Positions 10,991 through 20,342 of a stretch of DNA of 64,000 nt are shown here, in pieces. The stretch is taken from NCBI GenBank assembly GCA_035514535.1, contig DATKAZ010000039.1:1-64000 (forward strand), given 5' to 3'. The position numbers and the translations under genes were made by a program. Source of the stretch: XN24 sp035514535 (GTDB lineage Bacteria > Pseudomonadota > Gammaproteobacteria > Steroidobacterales > XN24). The notes under the pieces were generated by a model. That model did not search any database. It was not told the origin of the DNA and worked only from the letters and a program-made list of their open reading frames with translations. Every line of letters starts with the position of its first letter. Position 1 is the first letter of the stretch.

Positions 10991-13588
10991 ATGGATCCCA
11001 TCTACAAGCCGGAAGTCATCGAGCCAGCAGCCCAGGGTTACTGGGACGAGCACCGCTGTTTCGACGCCGAGGAGGACGACTCGAAGGAGAAGTTCTATTG
11101 CCTGTGCATGTTCCCGTACCCGAGCGGGCACCTGCACATGGGTCACGTGCGCAATTACACCATCGGCGACGTCATCAGCCGCTACCAGCGCATGCGCGGC
11201 ATGAATGTCCTGCAGCCGATGGGCTGGGACGCTTTCGGCCTGCCTGCCGAGAATGCCGCCATCAAGCACGGCGTGCCGCCGGGCAAGTGGACGCGCGAGA
11301 ATATTGCGCACATGCGCGCGCAGTTCCGGCGCATCGGCTTCGCCTATGACTGGCGGCGTGAGCTCGCCACCTGCGATCCCGAGTATTACCGCTGGGAGCA
11401 GTGGTTCTTCCTGCGGCTGTACGAGAAAGGCCTGGTCTACAAGGCCAGCTCGACCGTCAACTGGGACCCGGTGGACCAGACGGTGCTTGCCAACGAGCAG
11501 GTCATCGACGGCCGCGGCTGGCGCTCCGGCGCGCTGGTGGAACGACGCGAAATCCCGCAGTGGTTCGTGAAGATCACCGCCTACGCGGACGAGCTGCTGG
11601 ACAACCTCGCCAGGCTGCCGGGCTGGCCGGAGCAGGTGCGGACGATGCAGGCCAACTGGATCGGCCGCTCCGAGGGCCTCGAGCTGGACTTCGCGCTCGC
11701 CGGCGGGCCGGTCGTCGGATACGAGGCGTTGACCGTCTACACGACGCGCCCCGACACGCTCTACGGCGTCACCTACATGGCGGTGGCGGCTGAGCACCCG
11801 CTGGCCGCGCACGCCGCGCAGGGCCGGCCCGAGCTGGCGGCTTTTCTCGCCGAGTGCCGCAGCGCGCACACCACCGAGGCCGCGCTGGAAACGATGGAGA
11901 AGCGCGGCATGCCGCTGGGCCTCAGCGTGGTGCACCCGCTGACCGGCGAGAACGTGCCGGTCTGGGTCGCCAACTTCGTGCTGATGGGCTACGGCACCGG
12001 CGCGGTGATGGCCGTACCCGGGCACGACAGGCGCGACTGGGAGTTTGCGACGAAATACGGGCTGCCGATCCGCCAGGTCATCGCGCCGGCCGACGATGCC
12101 GCGGTAGACCTGTCGCGCGAGGCCTTCGTCGAGTACGGCGTGCTGGTCAATTCGGCGGGCTTCGACGGCCTTACGTCGGCGGAGGCCTTCGAGGCGCTCG
12201 CCGCCCGACTCGAGGGCGAAGGCCGCGGGCGGCGGCGCGTGAACTACCGCCTGCGCGACTGGAGCGTCTCGCGCCAGCGCTACTGGGGCTGCCCGGTGCC
12301 GATGATCGACTGCCCGCGGTGCGGTTCGGTCCCCGTGCCCGACGAGCAGTTGCCGGTGCGCCTGCCCGAGGACGTCACGCTGTCGGGCGCGGGCTCGCCG
12401 CTGAAACAGATGGATGCGTTCGTCAAGGTCGACTGCCCGCGGTGCGGCGGCGACGCGCGCCGCGAGACCGACACCTTCGATACCTTTTTCGAGTCGTCCT
12501 GGTACTACGCGCGGTTCTGCTGCGCCGACCAGCACGGGGCGATGCTCGACGAGCGGGCGCGTTACTGGCTGCCCGTGGACCAGTATATCGGCGGCATCGA
12601 GCACGCCATCCTGCACCTGCTGTACGCGCGTTTCTTTCACAAGCTGATGCGCGACGAGGGCCTCGTCGACGGCGACGAGCCATTTGCCAACCTGCTCACG
12701 CAGGGCATGGTGCTGGCGGAGTCCTTCTATCGCGAGGACGCGAAGGGCGGCCGGACCTGGTACAACCCGGCCGAGGTCGAGATGCAGCGCGACGAGAAGG
12801 GGCGCATCGTCAGCGCGAGCCTCAAGTCCGACGGTGCCCCGGTCGAGCTCGGCGGCGTCGGCACCATGTCGAAGTCGAAGAACAACGGCGTGGATCCGCA
12901 GGCCCTCATGGACCGCTATGGCGCCGACACCGTGCGGCTGTTCACGATGTTCGCCGCGCCGCCGGAACAGAGCCTCGAGTGGTCCGATACCGGCGTCGAG
13001 GGCGCGCACCGTTTCATGAAGCGGTTGTGGCGCATGGTGTACGAGCATGTCGGCGAGGGCCCGGCGCCGACGCTGGAGGTCGCGTTGCTGGACGACGCCC
13101 AGCGCGCGCTGCGTCGCCGGCTGCATGCCACCATCGCCAAGGTCAGCGACGACATCGGGCGGCGGTATACGTTCAACACCGCCATCGCTGCGGTGATGGA
13201 GCTGCTGAACACAGTCAGCCGGCACACGGGGCGAGAGCCGCAGGATCGTGCCCTGCGACAGGAGGTTTTCGAGGCGGTCGTGCTGTTGCTGTCGCCGATC
13301 GTGCCGCATGCCTGTCATGCGCTCTGGACGGCGCTGGGCCGCGCGGGCGCAGTCGTGGACCAGCCCTGGCCCGCGTTCGATGCCGCCGCCCTCGTGCAGG
13401 ACGAAATCGAGCTGGTCGTGCAGGTGCAGGGCAAGCTGCGCGGTCGCATCACGATCGCGCGGGATGCGCCGGAGGACGTGATACACGCGGCCGCGCTGGC
13501 CGAGGAGAACGTCGCGCGCTTCGTCGCCGGGCGAGCAGTGCGCAAGGTCATCGTTGTGCCCGGCCGCCTCGTCAACATCGTGGTCTGA
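10991..13588 (+). CDS. leuS: leucyl-tRNA synthetase
   Basis: Class I aminoacyl-tRNA synthetase charging tRNA-Leu, 865 residues, typical length. The HIGH-type motif is HLHMGH at 47-52 and the KMSKS motif is TMSKSKNNG near 623. The CP1 editing domain (conserved TRPDTLYG segment near 251) and the zinc-ribbon-like cysteines (CPRCGSVP) are present. Start ATG MDPIYKPEVIEPAAQ fits the family. Confidence 0.98.
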   Translation: MDPIYKPEVIEPAAQGYWDEHRCFDAEEDDSKEKFYCLCMFPYPSGHLHMGHVRNYTIGDVISRYQRMRGMNVLQPMGWDAFGLPAENAAIKHGVPPGKWTRENIAHMRAQFRRIGFAYDWRRELATCDPEYYRWEQWFFLRLYEKGLVYKASSTVNWDPVDQTVLANEQVIDGRGWRSGALVERREIPQWFVKITAYADELLDNLARLPGWPEQVRTMQANWIGRSEGLELDFALAGGPVVGYEALTVYTTRPDTLYGVTYMAVAAEHPLAAHAAQGRPELAAFLAECRSAHTTEAALETMEKRGMPLGLSVVHPLTGENVPVWVANFVLMGYGTGAVMAVPGHDRRDWEFATKYGLPIRQVIAPADDAAVDLSREAFVEYGVLVNSAGFDGLTSAEAFEALAARLEGEGRGRRRVNYRLRDWSVSRQRYWGCPVPMIDCPRCGSVPVPDEQLPVRLPEDVTLSGAGSPLKQMDAFVKVDCPRCGGDARRETDTFDTFFESSWYYARFCCADQHGAMLDERARYWLPVDQYIGGIEHAILHLLYARFFHKLMRDEGLVDGDEPFANLLTQGMVLAESFYREDAKGGRTWYNPAEVEMQRDEKGRIVSASLKSDGAPVELGGVGTMSKSKNNGVDPQALMDRYGADTVRLFTMFAAPPEQSLEWSDTGVEGAHRFMKRLWRMVYEHVGEGPAPTLEVALLDDAQRALRRRLHATIAKVSDDIGRRYTFNTAIAAVMELLNTVSRHTGREPQDRALRQEVFEAVVLLLSPIVPHACHALWTALGRAGAVVDQPWPAFDAAALVQDEIELVVQVQGKLRGRITIARDAPEDVIHAAALAEENVARFVAGRAVRKVIVVPGRLVNIVV

Positions 13589-13591
13589 AAC

Positions 13592-14083
13592 ATGCTGCTG
13601 CTGCGCTCTCTGCCGATCGCCTGTGCCTTGCTCGTCCTTGCGGCCTGCGGCTTCCGCCTGCAGGGCGTGACGACCTATCCGGCGGAACTGTCGTCCGTCT
13701 ACCTGGATGTCCCGGATCCAAATTCCGATCTGGCCTATCAGCTGCGCCGCACCCTGACGGCGGCTGGCGTGACCCTGGCCCGCGGGGAGCCCGCGGCGAC
13801 GGCGACGATCAGGATCGCCGCCGAGCGGTTTGGCCGGCGCGTGAAATCGGTATCGGCGCAGAACCGGCCGACGGAGTACGAGGTGTACTACGAAGTCGAG
13901 TACCTCGTGACGAGCGGCACGGAACAACTCGTGCCGCGCCAGCCGTTGGCCCGGGCGCGCGTGTTTCCCTACAGCGAGCGCGACATCCTCGCCAAGCAAC
14001 AGGAAGAGGAACTGCTGCGCGACGCGCTCGCCCGGGAGATCGCCGGGGTCATCACGCGCCGCCTTGGGGACGTGGGAAATTGA
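13592..14083 (+). CDS. lptE: LPS-assembly lipoprotein LptE
   Basis: A 163-residue outer-membrane lipoprotein that plugs the LptD barrel and helps deliver lipopolysaccharide to the cell surface. A signal peptide ends in the lipobox LAAC with lipid-modified Cys19, followed by GFRLQG as in homologues. It lies 3 bp behind leuS, its usual neighbour, but the expected next gene, holA, lies 6.7 kb away. Confidence 0.93.
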   Translation: MLLLRSLPIACALLVLAACGFRLQGVTTYPAELSSVYLDVPDPNSDLAYQLRRTLTAAGVTLARGEPAATATIRIAAERFGRRVKSVSAQNRPTEYEVYYEVEYLVTSGTEQLVPRQPLARARVFPYSERDILAKQQEEELLRDALAREIAGVITRRLGDVGN

Positions 14084-14580
14084 CCCCGGCCGAGGTCCTG
14101 AATCTTGGCGACGGGCATGAAAGCGCCGCGGGGGGGGTGCTCGGCCGCTACGGTCTGGAGCTGCGCCTGGTGGCGGACGGCGCGCCGCTTCCGGGCTCCT
14201 GGTGGGGTGGGCGCGAGGCGGGCCTCCAGGGTCGCGCCCTGTACGCACGCGCCGACACGCCGCTGCATTCGGTGTTGCACGAGGCCTGTCATTTTGCCTG
14301 CATGACGCCGGCGCGCCGCGCGGCTCTCGATACCGACGCGGGCGGCGACTATGACGAGGAGAACGGCGTCTGCTACCTGCAGGTCATTCTCGCCGGCGAA
14401 CTGCCCGGATTCGGGCGCGAGCGCATGTTGGCTGATATGGATACCTGGGGGTACAGCTTCAGGCTGGGATCGGCGCGGGCCTGGTTCGAGCAGGATGCCG
14501 CGGACGCGCGTGCCTGGCTGCTCGGCTACGGGCTGATCGACACGCGGGACCGGCCGACCTGGCGACTGCGCGCGGCCTGA
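14080..14580 (+). CDS. conserved hypothetical protein with HEACH motif
   Basis: A 166-residue protein starting at a TTG that overlaps the lptE stop codon (TTGA). I know no assigned function. The centre holds PLHSVLHEACHFAC, with His67-Glu68 and His71 forming an HExxH-like metal-binding pattern; later segments DTDAGGDYDEENGVCYLQ and ADMDTWGYSFRLGSARAWFEQ are acidic and aromatic and could supply a third ligand. No signal peptide or membrane segment. The pattern suggests a zinc peptidase-like fold, but the catalytic use is inference. Similar proteins exist, from memory, in other gammaproteobacteria. Confidence 0.8.
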   Translation: MTPAEVLNLGDGHESAAGGVLGRYGLELRLVADGAPLPGSWWGGREAGLQGRALYARADTPLHSVLHEACHFACMTPARRAALDTDAGGDYDEENGVCYLQVILAGELPGFGRERMLADMDTWGYSFRLGSARAWFEQDAADARAWLLGYGLIDTRDRPTWRLRAA

Positions 14581-14596
14581 CGCGATGGCCGGCGAG

Positions 14597-15058
14597 TCAG
14601 GGTACCAGCCGGCCCCGGTGGTCGAACGGAATACTGCGCAAAAAGCCGCTGCCGACGTGCAGGCGCCCGTGCAGCCGGTAGTCCATGGGCGCATCCGGCC
14701 GGCCGGCGAGATCCAGGGCCTGGCGCAGGACGTCGAATACCGAAGTCGTGACGACGACGACCGTCTCGGCTTCGCCGAGCCGTGGCAACTCGAAGCCGTC
14801 ACTCGTGACGCCGTGCGCGAGGCGGCGGTCATTCAGCGCGAGCTCGAAGTCGATCCCGTCCACGGGGATGTCGCGATTGTTGGGATTGATCAGGCGCAGC
14901 CCCACGGCGAATCGCTGCTCCAGCGAGCCTGGCGCGGGGTCCAGCATCTGCAGGCTCGTGACACGCACCTCGGGGGCCTCGAGTGATGTGAGGCCGACAC
15001 AGCCCGCGAGGGCCGACAGCAACAGCGCGGCGGTGAGGCGGGCGAGGGTCCTGCGCAT
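14597..15058 (-). CDS. LEA type 2 (water-stress/Why domain) lipoprotein
   Basis: A 153-residue predicted lipoprotein. The signal peptide ends at the lipobox LAGC with Cys20. The mature part has the Why/LEA14 pattern: LQMLDPAPGSLEQRFAVGLR, then the hallmark INPNNRDIPVDGIDFELALN. LEA14-type proteins are associated with stress tolerance; the precise role of bacterial lipoprotein versions is not established. It is transcribed alone on the minus strand between two plus-strand genes. The ATG chosen (MRRTLARL) gives a proper signal peptide; upstream in-frame codons do not. Confidence 0.85.
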   Translation of the reverse strand: MRRTLARLTAALLLSALAGCVGLTSLEAPEVRVTSLQMLDPAPGSLEQRFAVGLRLINPNNRDIPVDGIDFELALNDRRLAHGVTSDGFELPRLGEAETVVVVTTSVFDVLRQALDLAGRPDAPMDYRLHGRLHVGSGFLRSIPFDHRGRLVP

Positions 15059-15120
15059 GGCATGCACTCCGGGAGGAAGCTGGAAAGGACCGGCATTATA
15101 TGCCGGGGCGCAGCGGCGCG

Positions 15121-15150
15121 TTGCGATGGGCGGCGCCTGCTGCCTACACT
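15121..15150 (+). promoter_or_regulatory. candidate sigma70 promoter for the HIT gene
   Basis: TTGCGA at 15121-15126 and TACACT at 15145-15150 are separated by 18 bp, 46 bp before the HIT-protein ATG. Each hexamer matches four of six consensus positions. Based on sequence only. Confidence 0.4.
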
Positions 15151-15195
15151 GGTCTGCAGGCACTCGCACCGCCGGCGCAGAGAGGAGAGACGCAC

Positions 15196-15543
15196 ATGCC
15201 CACGTTGTTCGAAAGGATCATTGCAGGTGAACTGCCCGCTGACTTCATCTACCGGGACGACCGCGTGGTGGCGTTTCGCGATATCCACCCGCAGGCGCCG
15301 GTGCACGTGCTGATCATCCCGGTCAAGCCGATCCCGACGGCCAACGACATCGCGGACGAGGACGCCGGCCTCGTCGGCCATATGTTCTGTGTGGCACGCG
15401 ATATCGCGCGCGCCGAGGGCATCGCGGACGACGGTTACCGGCTGATCATCAACTGCAACGCGCACGGCGGCCAGGAGGTCTACCATCTCCACCTGCACTT
15501 GCTCGGCGGTCGGCCGCTCGGCCGCATGCTCCCCGCCCAATGA
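15196..15543 (+). CDS. HIT-family purine nucleoside phosphoramidase (HinT-like)
   Basis: A 115-residue histidine-triad protein. The active-site motif HLHLHLL contains His97, His99 and His101. HinT enzymes hydrolyse AMP-linked phosphoramidates. A good purine-rich ribosome site (GAGGAGAGA) precedes the ATG. The last four bases (ATGA) are shared with the start of the DUF2891 gene, so the two are co-translated. Confidence 0.93.
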   Translation: MPTLFERIIAGELPADFIYRDDRVVAFRDIHPQAPVHVLIIPVKPIPTANDIADEDAGLVGHMFCVARDIARAEGIADDGYRLIINCNAHGGQEVYHLHLHLLGGRPLGRMLPAQ

Positions 15544-16652
15544 GCGTCGCTGCGTTGATGCTGGTCGCCGGAGTCGCGCTCGATCCCGCGGCGTTGGGCC
15601 GCTTCGCGGACCTGGCACTCGATTGCGTTCACCGTGAATATCCGAACAAGATCGCGCACGTGCTGGACGGCGACGAGGATGCCCGGCCGCCGCGCGCACT
15701 CACACCCGTGTTCTGGGGCTGCTTCGACTGGCATTCGTCGGTACACGGCCACTGGCTGCTGGCACGCCTCGCGCGCCTCGAGCCCGAGGCGGAATTCGTC
15801 CCCGCGGCACGCGCGGCGCTGGAAAGGAGTTTCACGGCCGCGGGTGTGCGCGGCGAAGTGGAGTATCTCGAGCGACCGGGCCGCGAGGGATTCGAGCGGC
15901 CCTACGGCCTCGCGTGGCTGTTGCAGCTGTGCGCGGAGCTGCGCGAGTGGGACGACGCGGATGCCGCGCGCTGGGCCGAGACTCTCGCGCCGCTCGAGGC
16001 GCTGGCGGTGGCGCGCCTGCGCGAGTGGATGCCCAAGCTCGCGTACCCGATCCGCGGCGGCGAGCATTTCCAGACGGCCTTCGCCTTCGGCCTGGCGCTC
16101 GACTGGGCGCGCACGGCCGGCGATGCCGAGTTCGAGACGCTGCTCGTGTCGACCAGCCGCGAGCTCTACCTGGAGGACCGGGACTGTCCGCTGGACTACG
16201 AGCCCTCCGGCCACGACTTCCTGTCTCCCTGTCTCGCCGAGGCCGACCTGGTGCGGCGGGTGTTGCCGGCCGAGGAGTTCGCCGCGTGGCTGGCACGGTT
16301 CCTGCCGGCAATTCCGGAGGACGGCGGCGCCGGGTGGCTGGCGGTCGGGCGGGTCACCGACAGGGTGGACGGCAAGCTGGCGCACATCGACGGCCTGAAC
16401 CTGAGTCGTGCCTGGATGCTCGAGGGCATCGCGGCCGGCCTGCCCCCCGGCGATCTGCGCCGCATCAGCCTGCGGTCCGCAGCGACAGCGCATGCGCGTG
16501 CCGGGCTCGAGGGCGTCAGCGACGCGCATTATTCCGGCGGTCACTGGCTGGGAAGCTTCGCGACTTACCTGGTCACGGGCCGCGGCCTGCCGGCAGGCGC
16601 GCGCGACTGCGCCTGCGAGTCAGGCGATCCGGCCGAAGCGGAAGGGCAATAG
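15540..16652 (+). CDS. DUF2891 domain protein
   Basis: A 370-residue protein matching the DUF2891 family by recognisable segments: FWGCFDWHSSVHGHWLLARL near residue 58, ERPYGLAWLL, then LDYEPSGHDFLSPCLAEADL and HYSGGHWLGSFATYL. The family has no established biochemical role; the many conserved Trp/His and the alpha-helical repeats suggest an alpha-toroid, glycosidase-like fold, which is inference. No clear signal peptide, though the first residues are mildly hydrophobic. It overlaps the HIT gene by four bases. Confidence 0.85.
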   Translation: MSVAALMLVAGVALDPAALGRFADLALDCVHREYPNKIAHVLDGDEDARPPRALTPVFWGCFDWHSSVHGHWLLARLARLEPEAEFVPAARAALERSFTAAGVRGEVEYLERPGREGFERPYGLAWLLQLCAELREWDDADAARWAETLAPLEALAVARLREWMPKLAYPIRGGEHFQTAFAFGLALDWARTAGDAEFETLLVSTSRELYLEDRDCPLDYEPSGHDFLSPCLAEADLVRRVLPAEEFAAWLARFLPAIPEDGGAGWLAVGRVTDRVDGKLAHIDGLNLSRAWMLEGIAAGLPPGDLRRISLRSAATAHARAGLEGVSDAHYSGGHWLGSFATYLVTGRGLPAGARDCACESGDPAEAEGQ

Positions 16653-17420
16653 CCGCAACGGCAGGGCCAGGAGCAGCATGCCGACCAGGGCGGGACCGAA
16701 AGGCAGGTCCAGCGCCAGCGCCACGATGAAGCCCGCGAGGCCCGCGCCCGCACCGAGCAGGGCGCACAGCAGCAGCGCGCGCATCCAGCCGCGCGCCAGG
16801 CGGAACGCGATCCACGGCGGAATGAACATCATCGCGAAGGTCGCCATCACGCCCATGGTGCTGATGCCCAGCACCACGCCGCCGACCAGCAGCGCCTCGA
16901 GGCAGAGTTCATGCGGCCAGTCCGGCTGGCGATTGGCCTTGAAATGGCTGGGGAAGAGGCGCGTGATGAGCAGCCGGCGCGCCAGCCAGTGGCCGCACAA
17001 GAGCAGCGCGGCCAGGAGGCCGACGGCACCGAGCAGGTGCGGCAGCGAAGTAAAGTACAGCTGGCCGTTCAGCAGGTGATCCGCCGCGAGGCCGGCCTCG
17101 TGGCCCCAGGCCGACAGCAGCAGGACCGCGGCCCAGCCGCCGAGCAGCATCACCGCATAGTGCTCGTTGCGGGTCGAGCCGGTCAGCGTCCGGGCCGCCC
17201 CGCCGAGGGCCGCGCCGAGCAGCGCGAACAGGATCACCGGCGCGTGCAGCAGCGCGCCGATGACCCCGCCGGCGGCCGCGAGCTGCGCCACGCCCAGGCC
17301 CGAGAACCATTGCTCGCGCATCCTCAGGCAGGCGCCGAGGAGTGGCAGGGCGACCGCCAGCGTCAGGCCGGTGGCGAGCGGCACCCGGAACAGGGGATCC
17401 CAGGCGAGACTCAGCCACAT
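16620..17420 (-). CDS. znuB: metal (zinc/manganese) ABC transporter permease, ZnuB-like
   Basis: A 266-residue ABC-3 family permease with about eight hydrophobic segments. It forms the membrane channel for a divalent metal together with the ATPase and binding protein upstream. Its start overlaps the ATPase gene by 10 bp. It converges with the DUF2891 gene, overlapping its 3' end by 33 bp. Zinc is favoured over manganese from gene context, not from residues. Confidence 0.85.
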   Translation of the reverse strand: MWLSLAWDPLFRVPLATGLTLAVALPLLGACLRMREQWFSGLGVAQLAAAGGVIGALLHAPVILFALLGAALGGAARTLTGSTRNEHYAVMLLGGWAAVLLLSAWGHEAGLAADHLLNGQLYFTSLPHLLGAVGLLAALLLCGHWLARRLLITRLFPSHFKANRQPDWPHELCLEALLVGGVVLGISTMGVMATFAMMFIPPWIAFRLARGWMRALLLCALLGAGAGLAGFIVALALDLPFGPALVGMLLLALPLRLLPFRFGRIA

Positions 17421-17983
17421 AACGGCACGATCCGGTCGCAGGTGGCCTCGAGGAAGGCGGGATCGTGGCTCACCATCAGCACGCCGCGATCCGGGGCGAG
17501 GGTCTCGAGTTCGGCCAGCAGGAGCTCGATCGCCACCTGGTCGAGGTTATTGGTCGGTTCGTCCAGCAGCACCAGCCGGGCCGGACCCATCAGGCAGGCC
17601 CAGGCGTGCAGCAGCTGGAACTGGCCGCCGCTCATCTCGTCGAGGCAAAGCCTGCAAAGCTCAGCTACGCCCGCCGGCAAACGCTCCGTGCTCACCGAGG
17701 CGATGCGGAAAACCTCGCGGCCCGTGAGCGGCAGTTCCGGCGGTTTCTCGGGACGCTGCCGGTGATGCGCGACCGTGACTTCCCCCGGACGATGGACGCG
17801 TCCACCGAACAGGCGCGCCTCGCCGGTGATCAGCTTGAGCAGCGTGGTCTTGCCCACGCCGTTGACACCCTTCAGGCCCAGGACTTCGCCGGGTGAGAGC
17901 CGGAGAGAAACCGGGCCGACCACCGGCTGCGCGTAGCCGGCCCGGACTTCGCACAGTTCCAGCAGGGGTGTTGTTTCGGTCAA
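17411..17983 (-). CDS. znuC: metal ABC transporter ATP-binding protein, compact
   Basis: ABC ATPase energising metal import. Walker A GVNGVGKTT at 39-47, signature MSGGQ near 114, Walker B LVLLDEP near 133, and the switch histidine in MVSHDPAF. At 190 residues it is much shorter than typical ZnuC (about 250): the segment between Walker A and the signature is reduced and there is no C-terminal extension. All catalytic motifs are intact, so it is probably functional. It overlaps znuA by 4 bp and znuB by 10 bp. Confidence 0.88.
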   Translation of the reverse strand: MTETTPLLELCEVRAGYAQPVVGPVSLRLSPGEVLGLKGVNGVGKTTLLKLITGEARLFGGRVHRPGEVTVAHHRQRPEKPPELPLTGREVFRIASVSTERLPAGVAELCRLCLDEMSGGQFQLLHAWACLMGPARLVLLDEPTNNLDQVAIELLLAELETLAPDRGVLMVSHDPAFLEATCDRIVPLCG

Positions 17984-18861
17984 CGTCCCTCCAGGCGGGT
18001 GACCCAGCTTTCGATCAGCGCGACATAGTCTTCCATGGTGCCATCGACCGGGACGTTGTTCTGCATCCGGAAGGCCTGCCAGCCGAGCTCGCGGGCCACC
18101 CGCTCCGGCCCGCGCGCCGGCTCGTACAGCATGTGGAAGGCCAGGCCCTCGCGGCCCTCGAGATCGCGCACCAGTTGGCGGATATGGCGCGCGGTCGGCG
18201 GGATGCCCGGCAGCGGCTCCACGTAGCCGAGCACCGGCACGCCGAGCCGGTCCATCAGGTAATCCGCATCCTTGTGGTACAGGAGCGCGCCCGGTGCACC
18301 CTCGACGCGTGCCTGCCAGGCCGCGGTCTCCTGCGCCATGCGCTCGGCAAAGGCCTGTGCGCGGGCCCGGTAGGCGGCGGCGTTGGCGGCATCGAGTTCG
18401 GCAAGCCGTTCGGCCAGCGCCTCGGCCGCCGTCGCCATCCGCAGGGGATCCAGATAAATGTGCGGATTGCCCTCGGGATGCACGTCCCCGAGGGCACGGT
18501 CCGCAGGGGTGCCGGCATCCAGCAGCGGCACGGTCCCCGCGGCCTCGAAATAGCCCGGCCGGGCGGGCAGAAGGCGCGGGTTGGCCGCGCCTTGGATGGC
18601 CGCCGGCAGCCAGCCCACCTCCAGTTCCGCGCCAACAGCGACCAGCAGGTCGGCGCGCCTGAGCGCGACCATCATGCTCGGCCGCGCCTCGAGGTGGTGC
18701 ACGTCCCGGTCGCCGGGCGCGAGCACGACGACGTTGACGTGCTCACCCCCGACGCTGCGCGCCAGCATGCCCATATTGGGCGTGGTGGCCGCCACCTGCA
18801 GCGCCGCCTGCGCCCAGGGCGCCGCCAGCAGCAGGCACGCCATCAGTAGTAGTCTTCGCAT
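17980..18861 (-). CDS. znuA: periplasmic metal-binding protein, ZnuA-like
   Basis: A 293-residue cluster A-I solute-binding protein with a signal peptide cleaved after about residue 19 (WAQA). Candidate metal ligands are the histidines in DVHHLEARPSM, NPHIYLDP and LYHKDADYL. The charged His/Asp-rich loop of enteric ZnuA is absent, so this is the short-loop type. It lies 11 bp downstream of the outer-membrane protein gene and overlaps the ATPase gene by four bases. Assignment to zinc over manganese rests on the His-rich neighbour. Confidence 0.87.
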   Translation of the reverse strand: MRRLLLMACLLLAAPWAQAALQVAATTPNMGMLARSVGGEHVNVVVLAPGDRDVHHLEARPSMMVALRRADLLVAVGAELEVGWLPAAIQGAANPRLLPARPGYFEAAGTVPLLDAGTPADRALGDVHPEGNPHIYLDPLRMATAAEALAERLAELDAANAAAYRARAQAFAERMAQETAAWQARVEGAPGALLYHKDADYLMDRLGVPVLGYVEPLPGIPPTARHIRQLVRDLEGREGLAFHMLYEPARGPERVARELGWQAFRMQNNVPVDGTMEDYVALIESWVTRLEGR

Positions 18862-18872
18862 GGCGAGTCCTC

Positions 18873-20264
18873 CTAGAAAGTGTGCGCGCCGTGCACGCCG
18901 AGGCTTACCTGGAACTGCAGGAACACCTGGTTGAAGGTCTCGCGCTCTCCGTCCACGGCGATATCGCCGCGGCTGTACTGCAAGCGCAGCCGGGAGAACT
19001 CGGTCGGCATGAAAGTCAGTACCGCCGAATAGCGCTTGGAGTCGTCCCACTGTTCCCCGCTGCCGCGACCGGTCTCGTTGGTCAGCCCGACCTGCTCGAA
19101 CCGTACGCCGGCGTTCCAGCGTGGTGCGAGGCCGTACAGGGCCTGCAGGTAGTAGCCGTCCTGCTTTTCGCTGAATGACTGCTCGTTGGCGATATCGCCG
19201 ATCTGCCACACGGCGGCCGGGTCCGCGCAGTCAATGCCGGCAGGGTGGCAGGCGAAGTAGACATCCCGGCGATCGATGTCGCGCTTGCGGTAGAAGTACT
19301 CGCCCTGCAGCTTGATAGCGCCCCGACCACCGACGGAACCGCCGGGCGTGTACTTGTACACCCCGTCCACGCCCCAGAAGCTGGCGGTGCCCTCGTGGTC
19401 CTCGAAGCGCGTGCTGTGCTCTTCCGTGTTCTGGAAGCTGCTGGCGTAGCCATAGGATGCGCCGACCTGGAGTGCATGATCAAAACCCAGGTCCGGGGCA
19501 AACTTTACAAAGCTGGTGAACAGCCGGGGTCCGGAAGCGTCCCCGAGAATCCGCTCGGTGCCGTTGACCGGCGAGGTCTCGCCGATATGGTTCGCGATTC
19601 CCGTGGTTTCGCCCTGCAAGGCCTCGATGCCGACGCGCAGGTACTGATCGGTCGGCGCGAGCCAGGTGAGCTGCACACCGGTCTCCTGGAGGCCGTGATC
19701 GCCGAACAGCAACTCGTTGACCAGTGGCCGGTCGAAGAAGTCCCAGCTATGGGGATGCTGCTTGTTGGTGTAGCCGACGTCGCTCAGGAACTTGCCGAAT
19801 TTCGCCTGCAGGCCCGCAGGCAACGCGCGGGTGGTGACGACAGCTTCCTCCAGCTCGATCTCGTCGCCGTCGAAGACGAACATGACGAAGGCATCGAAGT
19901 AGGGATCCACGGTGGCCGAGAAGGCGAACTCCACTTCGCGCAGGTTGAAACCGCGCTCCAGGGCGCCGTGCCCGTGGCCATTGTCGCCGTCGTCTTCGTG
20001 GCCGTTGCCCATGGCAAAGCCGTCGGCTTCCTCGATGATCTCGAAGGCCTCGCCATGGACGTTGTCGGTGTAATACAGGCCGTCGACGATCACCGACATC
20101 GCCGGATTGAAGGCGGTGCCCGAGGTGACCTGGCCGCCGATCGGCCGCGCGGTCTGTCGCAGGTTGGTGGGATCCAGCGGATCACGCTGCGGGCCGGTGG
20201 GCTCGGCCAGGACCGGCGCGGAAAAGAGGGCCGCGGTGAAGCCGCCCAGGATTAACTGCTTCAT
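18873..20264 (-). CDS. outer-membrane beta-barrel protein of the metal-uptake cluster, His-rich loop
   Basis: A 463-residue exported protein: signal peptide of about 20 residues, then alternating strands ending in an aromatic residue (HTF), as outer-membrane barrels do. Near residues 87-100 there is a His/Asp/Gly-rich loop (GNGHEDDGDNGHGHG) that looks like an external metal-capture site. There is no TonB box or plug domain, so it is porin-like rather than a TonB receptor. Its place directly before znuA-C-B suggests it admits or collects the metal handled by the ABC transporter. That function is inference; I recognise no named family member. Confidence 0.75.
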   Translation of the reverse strand: MKQLILGGFTAALFSAPVLAEPTGPQRDPLDPTNLRQTARPIGGQVTSGTAFNPAMSVIVDGLYYTDNVHGEAFEIIEEADGFAMGNGHEDDGDNGHGHGALERGFNLREVEFAFSATVDPYFDAFVMFVFDGDEIELEEAVVTTRALPAGLQAKFGKFLSDVGYTNKQHPHSWDFFDRPLVNELLFGDHGLQETGVQLTWLAPTDQYLRVGIEALQGETTGIANHIGETSPVNGTERILGDASGPRLFTSFVKFAPDLGFDHALQVGASYGYASSFQNTEEHSTRFEDHEGTASFWGVDGVYKYTPGGSVGGRGAIKLQGEYFYRKRDIDRRDVYFACHPAGIDCADPAAVWQIGDIANEQSFSEKQDGYYLQALYGLAPRWNAGVRFEQVGLTNETGRGSGEQWDDSKRYSAVLTFMPTEFSRLRLQYSRGDIAVDGERETFNQVFLQFQVSLGVHGAHTF

Positions 20265-20342
20265 GACTGATTCCTCGAATGATGTTGTGCTCAGGGCGAC
20301 AGCCCCTGAGGGCCGTCCCGCAGCGGGCAGCAGCCCGCCGGA

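Noticed and set aside
10877..14248. Very long minus-strand open frame opposite leuS (over 1100 codons)
   Set aside because: High GC content leaves antisense frames open; leuS on the plus strand has all motifs and the antisense product has no recognisable domain and an Arg/His/Pro-skewed composition.
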